A stretch of 64,000 bases of DNA, taken from NCBI RefSeq assembly GCF_000948415.1, contig NZ_JYII01000003.1, forward strand, positions 184,494 to 248,493. Reading direction: 5' to 3'. Position numbers and translations under genes: made by a program. The DNA is from Thalassospira sp. HJ (lineage in GTDB: Bacteria > Pseudomonadota > Alphaproteobacteria > Rhodospirillales > Thalassospiraceae). Position 1 is the stretch's first letter. Each line of letters opens with the position of its first letter. The notes beneath the pieces are model-generated. The model was not told where the DNA came from. It searched no databases and was given only the letters and a program-made list of their open reading frames with translations. Of this stretch, positions 17,715 to 26,288 are shown piece after piece.

Positions 17715-18746
17715 ATGAAACAGATCACCAAATTGCTTGCCGGTGCTGCTGTCGCGACCATGGTGTCGTTCGGCGCACACGCACAGGAAGTCACCCTGAC
17801 CGTCCATCACTTCCTGGGTCCGAAAGCACCGACCCAGGCCAAGATGATCGAGCCGTGGGCAAAGAAAATCGAAGAAGAATCAAACGGCCGTATCAAGTTT
17901 GAAATCTTCCCGTCCATGTCGCTGGGCGGCAACCCGCCGGAACTGTATCGTCAGGTCCGTGATGGCGTAGCCGACATCGTCTGGACCCTGCCGGGCTACA
18001 CCCCGGGCGTTTTCCCGCACCTTGAAGTATTCGAGCTGCCGGGCGTTCACCTTGGTGATGCACGCGCAACCAACCTTGCGATGTGGGACCTTAAAGACGA
18101 ATACGCCGAAGACCTTACCGACGTTCACACCCTTGCGGTTCACGTTCATGCCGGTCAGGCAATCCATCTGACCGAAAAAGACGTTCGCACCGTTGATGAC
18201 GTCAAGGGTCTCAAGCTGCGCACTCCGACCCGTACCGGTTCCTGGGTGATTGAATCCTGGGGTGCAGAGCCGGTTGGCATGCCGGTCCCGGCCCTGCCGC
18301 AGGCATTGTCGCTTGGCGTGGTTGATGGCGGCATGGTGCCGTTCGAAGTTGTTCCGCCGCTGAAGCTTGCTGAAATGATTTCCTATTCCGTTGAAGGCGA
18401 AGGCGTGAATTCACGCTTTGGCACCTCGACGTTCCTGTTCGCAATGAACAAGGATCGTTACGAGAGCCTGCCGGATGACCTGAAAGAAATCCTTGACCGT
18501 AACTCCGGTCGTGATTTTGCTGCTGAAATCGGCACCATCTGGAATGATGTTGAGGAAGTCGGCAAACGCATGATCAACGAAGGCAAGGGCCAGGTTGTTC
18601 AGTTGACCGCAGAACAGAAAGCAACCTTTGATGCCCCGGCAGCAACGGTTGTTGATCGCTGGATCGAAGAGTCCAAATCTGCAGGCTTCGATGGCGCCGC
18701 ACTGGTTGAAAAAGCCAAAGCCGCCGTTCAGGCCCATACCGAGTAA
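17715..18746 (+). CDS. TRAP transporter substrate-binding protein (DctP family)
   Basis: A 343-residue periplasmic binding protein with a Sec signal peptide ending at AHAQ (residues 1-23) and the DctP fold; GLKLRTPTRTGSWV near residue 165 carries the conserved Arg region that binds the ligand carboxylate in TRAP proteins. AAAGGAGGAAGAG gives a very strong ribosome site. With the membrane proteins downstream it imports a carboxylate using a sodium or proton gradient. The shared PcaQ-type operator and position beside pca genes suggest protocatechuate, 4-hydroxybenzoate or a related aromatic acid as substrate (inference). Confidence 0.9.
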   Translation: MKQITKLLAGAAVATMVSFGAHAQEVTLTVHHFLGPKAPTQAKMIEPWAKKIEEESNGRIKFEIFPSMSLGGNPPELYRQVRDGVADIVWTLPGYTPGVFPHLEVFELPGVHLGDARATNLAMWDLKDEYAEDLTDVHTLAVHVHAGQAIHLTEKDVRTVDDVKGLKLRTPTRTGSWVIESWGAEPVGMPVPALPQALSLGVVDGGMVPFEVVPPLKLAEMISYSVEGEGVNSRFGTSTFLFAMNKDRYESLPDDLKEILDRNSGRDFAAEIGTIWNDVEEVGKRMINEGKGQVVQLTAEQKATFDAPAATVVDRWIEESKSAGFDGAALVEKAKAAVQAHTE

Positions 18747-18773
18747 CCTCCGAACGTTACTGGTAAATCTTGT

Positions 18774-18804
18774 AGGGTCACGTATCATATTGATGCGTGA
18801 CCCT
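18774..18804 (+). other. Hairpin between dctP and dctQ genes
   Basis: AGGGTCACG (18774-18782) pairs with CGTGACCCT (18796-18804), with inner ATCA/TGAT pairing, followed by TGTTTTCC. It probably works as a partial terminator or 3-prime stabiliser that yields more binding protein than membrane subunits, a common arrangement in transport operons. Confidence 0.6.
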
Positions 18805-18829
18805 GTTTTCCCGCGAGAATGTTAGAGAT

Positions 18830-19327
18830 ATGAAAAACGTGCTCTACAAGGCCGCTTCGTGGCTTGCCGTTGCTGGTGGCATGCTTGCTTTGCTGATCGC
18901 GATTGTGACGATTGTCAACGTCACCGCCTTTGGTCTGGACAAGCTCGCCCGACTGTTCGATGCCAACGTCCCTGCCATCATTGGTTATGAGGACTTTGTC
19001 AGCATGATCGTCAGTTCGGCCGCCCTGATGTTTTTCCCTTATTGTCAGGCACATCGCGGTCATGTCGCGGTTGATGTCTTCATCAAAATGTTTCCTGCCT
19101 GGTTCTCGCGCGTTGTTGATGCGATTTCCGGCATCCTGATGACCTGTCTGGCGCTGTTCCTTGGTTACATGATGGTCAATGGCCTGATCGAGGTTCGTAG
19201 CGACAACACCCTTTCCGCGATTCTGGGCTGGCCGATCTGGCCGTTCTATGTGCCGGGCATCATTTCGATGTTCCTGTGGGCCGCAATTGCCGGAAACCAG
19301 ATTTTCGAGAGAGAGGCCGATGTCTGA
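18830..19327 (+). CDS. TRAP transporter small membrane subunit (DctQ family)
   Basis: About 165 residues with four predicted transmembrane segments (starting near residues 8, 52, 92 and 130 of the product) and the conserved stretch AALMFFPYCQAHRGHVAVDVF. It forms the membrane complex with the large DctM subunit. ATG 18830 is chosen, with AGAG upstream; an in-frame ATG at 18797 sits inside the preceding hairpin and is less likely. The stop overlaps the next start by eight bases. Confidence 0.88.
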   Translation: MKNVLYKAASWLAVAGGMLALLIAIVTIVNVTAFGLDKLARLFDANVPAIIGYEDFVSMIVSSAALMFFPYCQAHRGHVAVDVFIKMFPAWFSRVVDAISGILMTCLALFLGYMMVNGLIEVRSDNTLSAILGWPIWPFYVPGIISMFLWAAIAGNQIFEREADV

Positions 19328-20711
19328 ACGTGAATTGATCGGCCTTGGTGGCCTTGCCGTTCTCTTTTTCATTCTTGCCCTGCGTGTTCCGGTCGGCCTT
19401 GCCATGGTCGGCGTCGGGATTGGCGGCAACTATGTGCTGAGCCTGTTTTTCCCGTTCCTGCGCTTTGATCCTTACCTGCAGCAGTTCAAATCCCTGCTCT
19501 ACGGGATTGTGTCGAACTATGAACTTTCGGTCGTGCCGCTGTTTGTTCTGATGGGCTATCTCGCAAGCCAGGCCAACCTGTCGCGAGATCTGTTTCAGGG
19601 TGTCAATGCGATGCTCGGTCGCTTCCGTGGCGGCGTTGCCATGGCGGCCATCGGCGCCTGTGCCGGCTTTGGCGCGGTGTGCGGATCGTCGCTTGCGACC
19701 GCATCGACCATGGGTAAGGTCGCCCTGCCCGAGCTTGACCGACTGAAGTATTCTCCGCGTCTGGCCACCGGTACGCTGGCGGCCGGCGGGACGCTTGGCA
19801 TTCTGATCCCGCCATCGGTCGCGCTTGTGATCTATGCGGTAACGGTTGAGGCCTCCATCATTCAGATGTTCCAGGCCGCCATCATTCCCGGTCTGATTGC
19901 TGTTCTGTTCTTTATGGCGGTGATTGCCATTCAGGTTCGCCTGAACCCGTCACTGGCCCCGAAGCCCGAACCGATGCCCGCCGCCGAACGCAAGGAAGCC
20001 TTGCGGCGCCTGATCCCGGTGATGGTGATCTTTGGTTCGATCATTCTGGGGCTCGGTGCCGGTCTGTTTACGCCGACGCCGGCGGCCGGTGTGGGTGTGT
20101 TCGCCATTCTGGTGTATGGCGCCTATATGCGCTGGAAAGGCAAAGGCGGGCTGACCTGGAAGGGTTTGCGTCAGTCGCTTAAGGATACAGCGATTACATC
20201 CTCGATGATCTTCTTCATCCTGCTGGGTGCGGAAATCCTCAAGGGCTTCTTCAGCCGTGCGAACCTTCCGGCCTATATGGCAGAAGCCGCCGCCACCAGC
20301 GGGTTTGATCCGTGGCTTGTGATGGTTTTGATGTTGCTTGCCCTGATCCTGCTGGGCTGCTTCATGGAAAGCCTGTCGATGATTGTCGTGGTCATCCCGT
20401 TCTTCTGGCCGGCCCTTGTTGACATCAATGGTGGTGACTGGGCAACAGCCGCGACCGCCGCCTATGGCATGGGGACCGAGGACCTTAAAATCTGGTTTGG
20501 TATACTGGCGCTCATTGTCGTGGAGCTGGGGTTGATCACGCCGCCTGTGGGCTTGAACGTGTTCATCATCAACGCCCTTGCCAAGGGTGTTCCGATGACC
20601 CAGACGTTCCGCGGTGTCATGCCGTTCTTTGGCGCAGAGATCATCCGAATTCTGCTGCTGATCTTTGCGCCGATATTAACGCTGTTTGTGCCAACCATCC
20701 TTGGCAATTAG
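19320..20711 (+). CDS. TRAP transporter large permease subunit (DctM family)
   Basis: About 463 residues, highly hydrophobic with 12 or more membrane segments; the motifs CGSSLATASTMGKVALPEL and GGTLGILIPPSVALVIYAV are hallmarks of the TRAP large subunit. It forms the transport path. ATG 19320 overlaps the dctQ stop (ATGTCTGA) and follows GAGAGAGAGG. A strong terminator ends the operon 20 bases downstream. Confidence 0.92.
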   Translation: MSERELIGLGGLAVLFFILALRVPVGLAMVGVGIGGNYVLSLFFPFLRFDPYLQQFKSLLYGIVSNYELSVVPLFVLMGYLASQANLSRDLFQGVNAMLGRFRGGVAMAAIGACAGFGAVCGSSLATASTMGKVALPELDRLKYSPRLATGTLAAGGTLGILIPPSVALVIYAVTVEASIIQMFQAAIIPGLIAVLFFMAVIAIQVRLNPSLAPKPEPMPAAERKEALRRLIPVMVIFGSIILGLGAGLFTPTPAAGVGVFAILVYGAYMRWKGKGGLTWKGLRQSLKDTAITSSMIFFILLGAEILKGFFSRANLPAYMAEAAATSGFDPWLVMVLMLLALILLGCFMESLSMIVVVIPFFWPALVDINGGDWATAATAAYGMGTEDLKIWFGILALIVVELGLITPPVGLNVFIINALAKGVPMTQTFRGVMPFFGAEIIRILLLIFAPILTLFVPTILGN

Positions 20712-20730
20712 CGACGATCAGATGCCTTGC

Positions 20731-20761
20731 AAAAGCCCGCCCGATATCGTGGCGGGCTTTT
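20731..20761 (+). terminator. Terminator after the TRAP operon
   Basis: AAAAGCCCGCC (20731-20741) pairs perfectly with GGCGGGCTTTT (20751-20761), followed by CTTTTTG. Confidence 0.85.
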
Positions 20762-20836
20762 CTTTTTGTCAGACCCAAAACCGGCTAAACTGCCCCGACA
20801 GGACAACGTGATATCCCATCGCAGATCAGAGAATCC

Positions 20837-21781
20837 ATGCGCAACAACATCCCGATCTACAAGCTTTATGGCGAACGTGACGCGGCGACAAAGCCCGGCG
20901 CACACGATGGCTATGATCTGGACCTTTCCAGCACTTCTGATCCGCAACCGATTACGGAGCCGGAATTCTTTCACCTTGAAAGCATCCCGGAACGATCGCG
21001 CCTGCATGATCTGCACATCAAACCGCACCGCCATACCAACCTGTTTCAGCTGCTGTACATCACCCGTGGGCAGGCAGAGATCAGCTTTGATGACCAGCAC
21101 CTCACCATGCAGGCAGGCCGGCTAATTACTGTCCCGCCCGGCACCGTACATGGCTTTAAATTCAGTGATGATATTGATGGTTGGGTGATTTCACTGACCG
21201 ATTATCACCTGCAGGAAATTCTAAGCCCCGCGCCCAAACTCCTCGCCCGCCTTGATCAGGCGGTCTGTGTTGATACGCGTTCAACATCGGGCGACACCAA
21301 CGGCCCGGCGGATTTCCTGATATCGCAACTCGCCCAGGAATATTACAGCCACAATACCGGCCGGCTATTTGCCCTGCGCCATATCCTCGGTCTCTTGCTT
21401 TTGGGCATCGGGCGCACCGTGCCACAGGACCATTCCGCGCGCCTGTCGCGACAGGAACAAAAGACCGAGAAATTCCGCAAGTTTCAAACGCTGGTCGAAA
21501 CCTTTTACAAGCAACACAAATCGCTTGATTTCTATGCCCGCGAGATTGGCGTTACTACCACACAGCTTAACCGCATTGCCAAGGACATTTATGGCATGAC
21601 CGCAAGCGAGGTGGTGCAAAACCGCCTGATGCTGGAGGCCAAGCGCACGCTGATTTATACCGACATCGCCATTCAGCAAATCGCCGATGAACTGGGCTTT
21701 CGCGATGCCGGATATTTTTCGCGCTTCTTCACCAAAAAGGCCGGAGTTTCCCCGGCCCGGTTCAGGCTTGATAATCGCTAG
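20837..21781 (+). CDS. AraC-family regulator, PobR candidate
   Basis: A 314-residue protein: N-terminal cupin sensor (residues about 55-130, with IKPHRHTNLFQLLYITRG) and two C-terminal helix-turn-helix units (about 225-312; IAIQQIADELGFRDAGYFSRFF). AraC-type PobR proteins activate 4-hydroxybenzoate hydroxylase genes in several proteobacteria. The position at the end of the pca/TRAP block and pobA elsewhere in this window with a direct-repeat site upstream make PobR likely, but this is inference. It ends with a 4-base overlap with the convergent GNAT gene. Confidence 0.75.
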   Translation: MRNNIPIYKLYGERDAATKPGAHDGYDLDLSSTSDPQPITEPEFFHLESIPERSRLHDLHIKPHRHTNLFQLLYITRGQAEISFDDQHLTMQAGRLITVPPGTVHGFKFSDDIDGWVISLTDYHLQEILSPAPKLLARLDQAVCVDTRSTSGDTNGPADFLISQLAQEYYSHNTGRLFALRHILGLLLLGIGRTVPQDHSARLSRQEQKTEKFRKFQTLVETFYKQHKSLDFYAREIGVTTTQLNRIAKDIYGMTASEVVQNRLMLEAKRTLIYTDIAIQQIADELGFRDAGYFSRFFTKKAGVSPARFRLDNR

Positions 21782-22269
21782 TTCGCAGGGCTTCGCAACA
21801 TATCAAGTGTCAGCCACATGCGCACCTGATCAACCACGCGGCCCGACCGGGTTTTCCAGCCCTTGGCAATGAACTTCTCCTCGCCAAACCCGACCTTGCG
21901 ATACAGGTTAAGCGCATTGTCATTGCCATCGACAACGTTCAGCCACAGCTTTTCATATTCCGGCGTTTGCGCAATTTTGGCAGCTAAGCTCGATAGTGCC
22001 GCCTTGCCAAAGCCCTGCCCGCGTTCAAACACGCCAAACTCATCGACCTTGGGCAAAGTCGTCGCCATCTCGGTCATGTAGACATAAGCCACCGCCTTCT
22101 GATCAATGCGAAACACCCAAAGGGCTGTGTCCTTTGATCCGGCCAGCGCCGCACTCAGCGCTTCATCGGGCACACGCGCGATCGCATCATAAAACTGCAC
22201 ATCTTCCATCATCTCGCGAATGCGCAGCAGTTCTTCATCAGTTGGCGTTTGCCAAGTACCGGTAATCAT
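21778..22269 (-). CDS. GNAT family N-acetyltransferase
   Basis: A 163-residue GNAT protein: FERGQGFGKAALSSLAAKI (near residue 85) is the acetyl-CoA binding loop and NALNLYRKVGFGEEKFIAKG is the classic motif B. The substrate is unknown. AGGACAAG lies upstream of the ATG. It is convergent with the PobR candidate, overlapping by four bases, with no operon partner on its strand. Confidence 0.85.
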   Translation of the reverse strand: MITGTWQTPTDEELLRIREMMEDVQFYDAIARVPDEALSAALAGSKDTALWVFRIDQKAVAYVYMTEMATTLPKVDEFGVFERGQGFGKAALSSLAAKIAQTPEYEKLWLNVVDGNDNALNLYRKVGFGEEKFIAKGWKTRSGRVVDQVRMWLTLDMLRSPAN

Positions 22270-22437
22270 GCGTCTTGTCCTGAATGGCGGGTGGTGGCGT
22301 TAGAAGGTGGCAGTGGTAAACAGCCCGTCTGGTTCGGTCAAGCACCACGACACGCCCTGCATGACCCCGGACAAATTGCCATTGCCCATTAAAGCCGCTA
22401 AAACCAGCCGATAGCACTGCATTTCAAAAGGCTACAC

Positions 22438-23694
22438 ATGCCCGACCACGCCCCCAACACCTTCAACACCTCCAACACCTCCAACACCTCCAACATTCCG
22501 GCAACCCGCCCTGCCCCGAATGGCAAAACCGCCATGGTGATCGGTGCCGGTCCGGCTGGCCTGATGGCGGCTGAACGGCTGGCCGGTGATGGATATGCGG
22601 TGACGATTTATGAAGGCATGCCAAGTGCCGGGCGCAAGTTCCTGATGGCCGGGAAATCGGGGCTTAACATCACGCATAGCGAAGACCTTGAAACCTTTCT
22701 GACGCGCTACGGCACATCGCGCGCCCGGCTTGAACCGCATTTGCGTAAATTCGGGCCCGATCAGATCCGCGAATGGTGTGCGGGACTGGGTGTTGAAACC
22801 TTTGTCGGCTCGTCCGGCCGTGTCTTCCCGACCGCAATGAAGGCAAGCCCGCTGTTGCGGGTCTGGCTCAGGCGGCTTGATGATCGCGGCTGCACCATCC
22901 ATTACCGCCATTACTGGACCGGCTGGAACACCGATGATCAGGCCGTTTTCAAAACGCCCGATGGGGAAGTCACCGCAACCGCCGACATCACCATTCTGGC
23001 ACTCGGCGGTGGAAGCTGGAAACGCTTGGGCTCAGACGGCAAATGGATGGAAATCCTCACCAATGCCGGGATCAAGTGCAATCCATTCAAACCGGCCAAT
23101 TGCGGCTTTGAACTCGACTGGACCGACCATCTGATCGACAAATGCGCCGGGTCGCCAGTCAAGGCCGTGACACTCACCTGTGGCGATCAGACAGTGCGCG
23201 GCGAGTTCGTCATCTCCAAAACCGGGATCGAAGGCAGCGCGGTCTATGCCATCTCCGCGACACTCCGCGATCAGTGGCTTGAAACCGGTGTTGGCATGCT
23301 CACCCTTGACCTCTGCCCCGACCGCAACCTTGATGACGTCACCAAGCGTCTCGCCAAGCCGCGCGGCAAAAACTCACTGGGCAACCATTTGCGCAAAACC
23401 CTCGGCCTTGATGCGACTAAAACAGCGCTGATTTTCGAAGTCACCCCGCGCGACACCCTTAACGACCCGGCAGCCCTCGCCACGGCGATCAAAAGTCTGC
23501 CGCTTCAAATCAAAAAGCCCCGTCCACTGGACGAGGCCATCAGCACCGCAGGCGGTGTCGCATGGGAAGAACTCGACGAGAACTTCCAACTAATCAATCG
23601 CCCCAGCACCTACTGCCTCGGCGAGATGGTGGATTGGGAAGCACCAACGGGTGGGTATTTATTAAGTGGGTGCTTTCTAAAATCAACGTATTGA
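22438..23694 (+). CDS. TIGR03862 family flavoprotein (BaiN/HI0933-like oxidoreductase)
   Basis: A 418-residue FAD protein with dinucleotide-binding motif VIGAGPAGLMAAE (near residue 32) and the family signatures GMPSAGRKFLMAGKSGLNITHSE and, at the end, GEMVDWEAPTGGYLL. Members bind FAD and are annotated as NAD(P)/FAD-dependent oxidoreductases of unknown substrate. The first 30 residues are a low-complexity leader of N-T-S repeats encoded by a 9-base tandem repeat; translation could instead start further in, but no good alternative start precedes the FAD motif. Confidence 0.85.
   Translation: MPDHAPNTFNTSNTSNTSNIPATRPAPNGKTAMVIGAGPAGLMAAERLAGDGYAVTIYEGMPSAGRKFLMAGKSGLNITHSEDLETFLTRYGTSRARLEPHLRKFGPDQIREWCAGLGVETFVGSSGRVFPTAMKASPLLRVWLRRLDDRGCTIHYRHYWTGWNTDDQAVFKTPDGEVTATADITILALGGGSWKRLGSDGKWMEILTNAGIKCNPFKPANCGFELDWTDHLIDKCAGSPVKAVTLTCGDQTVRGEFVISKTGIEGSAVYAISATLRDQWLETGVGMLTLDLCPDRNLDDVTKRLAKPRGKNSLGNHLRKTLGLDATKTALIFEVTPRDTLNDPAALATAIKSLPLQIKKPRPLDEAISTAGGVAWEELDENFQLINRPSTYCLGEMVDWEAPTGGYLLSGCFLKSTY
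22456..22491 (+). repeat. 9-base tandem repeat in the flavoprotein leader
   Basis: Four consecutive units of AACACCTCC (the first with TTC at its end) plus a partial fifth. It codes for N-T-S/F repeats in frame, so copy-number change would not shift the frame. Confidence 0.8.
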
Positions 23695-23716
23695 GTAAAC
23701 GAACTGAAAGAGAAAA

Positions 23717-24568
23717 TTACATCTTCGGATACACGCTGTGGAGGCAAGAAATAGTTTCCCCAACAGCGTGGAGGTTATCAATCGAACGAGACAATTCATC
23801 AATCGAAATCTCACTCTTTATCTTTGCTCTAGTATTAACTGGCTTATTTTCCATAATTTGCGCTCGGATCCTCTCAGCAAGACCTATGGCTTGGTTAAGC
23901 TCAGCTTTTGACTCACTCTCACTTTTTGTTCCATCAGCAGCCCAATCCCCCATGGCAGAAAAAATCGAGTATGGTGTCACAACCGCACAATCATTCTTGG
24001 CACGAACCATGCGGGACAGCATAGTATTGACACACAAGTCATCAGCATCCTTCAAAACTTGCATGATTTCGGGGGCTATTTCAATAAACGGCGTCCCGAT
24101 TACGCTGCCTGCAACCGTAACAGATGCAGCTGATTTTTCGCCCTCAACTGCAGCTTGATATCCCGGCCCAAAAACCTGATTGCGAGCATGATATACCTCA
24201 CCAAGGGCAATATACCCCTTACAGAGCAACTTCTCCTTTAATAGCAATCTGGTTGTAACTTTTTCGCAAAATCTGATGAGGTTTATTAAGGCACAAGGAG
24301 AAATTTCAACTGAAACAATTACGCAGTCGGAAATCTGCGTAAGCTTGAAATCAAGGTTTAGCTGCTTTTTGTCACTTTCTGGACAAACCTCAGCACCATC
24401 AATTTCGTAGAACCTGCTGTCATGCTCATTTCCCAATAGTGAGACTATTCTTAGGATTTCTGAGGGGGACTTCCCACTTTTAACCAAATCCGAGAACCCA
24501 AGAATATCAATGAACGCAACTGCTTTGTTCGAATACTTAACTGAAGTGGTTGTTTCATTTTTAGGCAA
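23717..24568 (-). CDS. Orphan class III nucleotidyl cyclase-like protein
   Basis: A 283-residue protein without a firm family name. It shows the pattern of class III nucleotide cyclases: AFIDILGFSD with a putative metal Asp (D21), a second Asp in QISDCVIVS (D81), then GYIALGEV (118-125) and GPGYQAA (134-140), equivalent to the GxHxGxV and GxxVNxAAR segments. Whether it makes a cyclic nucleotide is unknown. The DNA is clearly richer in A+T than its neighbours. The start is TTG 24568 with GGGAA eight bases upstream; no ATG fits. A toxin-antitoxin pair lies upstream on the same strand. No Pycsar-type effector is adjacent. Confidence 0.6.
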   Translation of the reverse strand: MPKNETTTSVKYSNKAVAFIDILGFSDLVKSGKSPSEILRIVSLLGNEHDSRFYEIDGAEVCPESDKKQLNLDFKLTQISDCVIVSVEISPCALINLIRFCEKVTTRLLLKEKLLCKGYIALGEVYHARNQVFGPGYQAAVEGEKSAASVTVAGSVIGTPFIEIAPEIMQVLKDADDLCVNTMLSRMVRAKNDCAVVTPYSIFSAMGDWAADGTKSESESKAELNQAIGLAERIRAQIMENKPVNTRAKIKSEISIDELSRSIDNLHAVGETISCLHSVYPKM

Positions 24569-24649
24569 CGAGCAATTCCCACATTATTTTACAGACAAAA
24601 GGGGAGTAGGAAAAAGGAGACAGATTTATTTTCTGCCCAAAACGTCAAG

Positions 24650-25033
24650 TCACTCCTGCGACCAAGGCTCCAAATCATCTGCATCAACCTTGAAGACAGA
24701 TGCAATTTTCACCGCAAGCTTCTTTGACAGCGGGCGCGCATCGCGTTCGACGGCACCGATATAGGTTCCGGTCACCCCCACTTTCGCGCCCAATTCTTCC
24801 TGTGTCAGATCATAGTACTCGCGATATACGCGCACCGGGTTTTCACCGTCGCTGAGACGCTTGATCACCGCAGCGGGAAAGCGCACACCGTCATCGTGCA
24901 CCACGGCTTGATCATAGGCTATTCTGTCCAGATCATCTTCTGTCGGTTTGAAGAGTTTTACATATTCATCCCATGGCACGACGGCGAATTCGGGCTTGTC
25001 GTCCTTGTAAATGATCTGGTGGGGCGCGTTCAT
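24650..25033 (-). CDS. Antitoxin with Phd-like N-terminus and XRE helix-turn-helix
   Basis: About 127 residues. The N-terminus (HQIIYKDDKPEFAVVPWDEYVKL) resembles the Phd/YefM antitoxin fold, and the C-terminus is a Cro/CI-type helix-turn-helix (LTQEELGAKVGVTGTYIGAVERDARPLSKKLAVKIA). It should neutralise the RelE-like toxin encoded just upstream and repress the pair. GGAG precedes the ATG at 25033; the open extension to 25078 overlaps the toxin and is rejected. The toxin-first order is that of HigBA-like systems. Confidence 0.82.
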   Translation of the reverse strand: MNAPHQIIYKDDKPEFAVVPWDEYVKLFKPTEDDLDRIAYDQAVVHDDGVRFPAAVIKRLSDGENPVRVYREYYDLTQEELGAKVGVTGTYIGAVERDARPLSKKLAVKIASVFKVDADDLEPWSQE

Positions 25034-25043
25034 CGCCTGTCTC

Positions 25044-25301
25044 CTAAAGCTTGTCGTAAACGTCACCACGCGGGCCAACTTTCAGCACGTCAAGAATGAT
25101 ACCATCCTCGGTATAGATCACGCGATATTGCCCAACGCGCAGCCTATGGGCCGAAACGCCCTTAAGCGGTTTTATATCAAGGTCGGTGCGCAGTGGATTT
25201 TGTGCGATCAGGTCGATTTTTTGCAAAATACTGTCACGCGTCTTTTTGGGTATTTTGCGCAATGCCTTGCGCGCATCCCTTGCATAGACGATCTGAAGCA
25301 T
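25044..25301 (-). CDS. RelE/ParE-family toxin
   Basis: About 85 residues of the RelE/ParE fold: LQIVYARDARKALRKIPKKTRDSIL, then PLKGVSAHRLRVGQYRVIYTEDG, and a C-terminal basic GPRGDVYDKL. RelE-type members cut mRNA on the ribosome; ParE-type members act on gyrase; this one carries the R-x-R/YR pattern of the RelE side. The start is ATG 25301 with GAGG eight bases upstream. The antitoxin start follows 10 bases after the stop. Confidence 0.86.
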   Translation of the reverse strand: MLQIVYARDARKALRKIPKKTRDSILQKIDLIAQNPLRTDLDIKPLKGVSAHRLRVGQYRVIYTEDGIILDVLKVGPRGDVYDKL

Positions 25302-25586
25302 CTCACGCACCTCGAACGCAAACTTTTAATAACATACACACAAACAAAAACCAACAAATCTCTGTCGAAATTGGTAGCAGACAACATACACTATTCGGAT
25401 AATGACACCGATAGAAATACATCTTTTACGTCCAAGCGCCCATAAAAGACATGACCAACCAAAGCAAAGCCCCAAAAGGCACACGCCATCACAAGATGGG
25501 GCAAGATTTGCAATGCAACATCGTCTGTGCCTTAATACCCGCCTTCAAACTTCAAAAATCCAAGAATAAAAACAGCGAGGTGAGCC

Positions 25587-26258
25587 ATGACGGGTGCCAG
25601 TGATGGCAATTCCAGCAGTGCCGGATATTCTGACAGCGCATCTGATCTGACGCGCATGACAGACGCCGGGCCGGAAGCCCTTGCTGCCTATTACGACAAT
25701 TGGGCGGGCAGCTATGATGCGGACTTGCCCAAGATGGGCTATGAAGCCCCCAAGCGGGCGGCGGCCATCATGGTTGAACAAGGCGTGCCGTTTGATGCAC
25801 CGATTCTGGATGCGGGATGTGGCACCGGGTTGACCGGGCTTGAGCTTGCCAAGGCTGGATATAGCGATATTACCGGTATTGATCTGTCGCTTGAATCCCT
25901 GCAGGCGGCCGAGGCAAAGGGCGTTTACCGCCACCTTAAAAAGCGCGACATGAACAAGACGCTGGCCTTTGGCGACAATGGCTTTGCTGCGGTCCAGTGC
26001 ATTGGCACACTGACCTATGTGCGTGAAATCAAGCAGCTGTTTTCCGAGTTCTGCCGTGTGGTGAAACGCGGAGGAATTGTCTGTTTTACCCAGCGCAGCG
26101 ATCTTTATGACGACGCCTTCACCAAGGCGATCCACGCCACCACCAAGGCCAAGAAGTGGGAGCTGATTTCCCATTCAGAGCCAATGCCCTACCTGCCCAA
26201 TCACGAAGATTTCGCCGACAAGAAACACATTTTCTATGATGTGTACCGGGTGAAATAG
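25587..26258 (+). CDS. Class I SAM-dependent methyltransferase
   Basis: A 223-residue Rossmann methyltransferase: SAM-binding motif I ILDAGCGTGLTG (near residue 72), acidic GIDLSLESLQ in motif II, and WAGSYDADLPKMGYEAP upstream, typical of WBSCR27/TPMT-like small-molecule methyltransferases. The substrate is unknown. GCGAGG lies upstream of the ATG; the 17-base leader AATAAAAACAGCGAGGT with 5-base spacing is identical to that of gpgS at 37057. The 285 bases upstream contain no supportable gene. Confidence 0.85.
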   Translation: MTGASDGNSSSAGYSDSASDLTRMTDAGPEALAAYYDNWAGSYDADLPKMGYEAPKRAAAIMVEQGVPFDAPILDAGCGTGLTGLELAKAGYSDITGIDLSLESLQAAEAKGVYRHLKKRDMNKTLAFGDNGFAAVQCIGTLTYVREIKQLFSEFCRVVKRGGIVCFTQRSDLYDDAFTKAIHATTKAKKWELISHSEPMPYLPNHEDFADKKHIFYDVYRVK

Positions 26259-26276
26259 CCCTGCGATCAGGGTTTT
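26259..26276 (+). terminator. Short terminator after the methyltransferase gene
   Basis: CCCTG-CGAT-CAGGG followed by TTTT, directly after the stop codon. Confidence 0.6.
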
Positions 26277-26288
26277 ACGCCCATCCGC

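Noticed and set aside
22456..22491. Tandem units considered as a CRISPR-like array
   Set aside because: Units are 9 bases with no spacers and lie in a coding frame; no CRISPR array or cas gene was seen anywhere in the window.
23717..24568. Pycsar defence system
   Set aside because: The gene has cyclase-like motifs, but no TIR, transmembrane or other Pycsar effector lies next to it; kept only as an orphan cyclase-like finding.
23717..25301. Prophage or genomic island call for the A+T-rich pocket
   Set aside because: No integrase, tRNA end, attachment repeat or phage structural gene is present; only three genes are involved, so I call acquired composition but not a defined island.
25451..25612. 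Short frame of about 53 codons upstream of the methyltransferase
   Set aside because: It has no ribosome site and overlaps the methyltransferase start in another phase.
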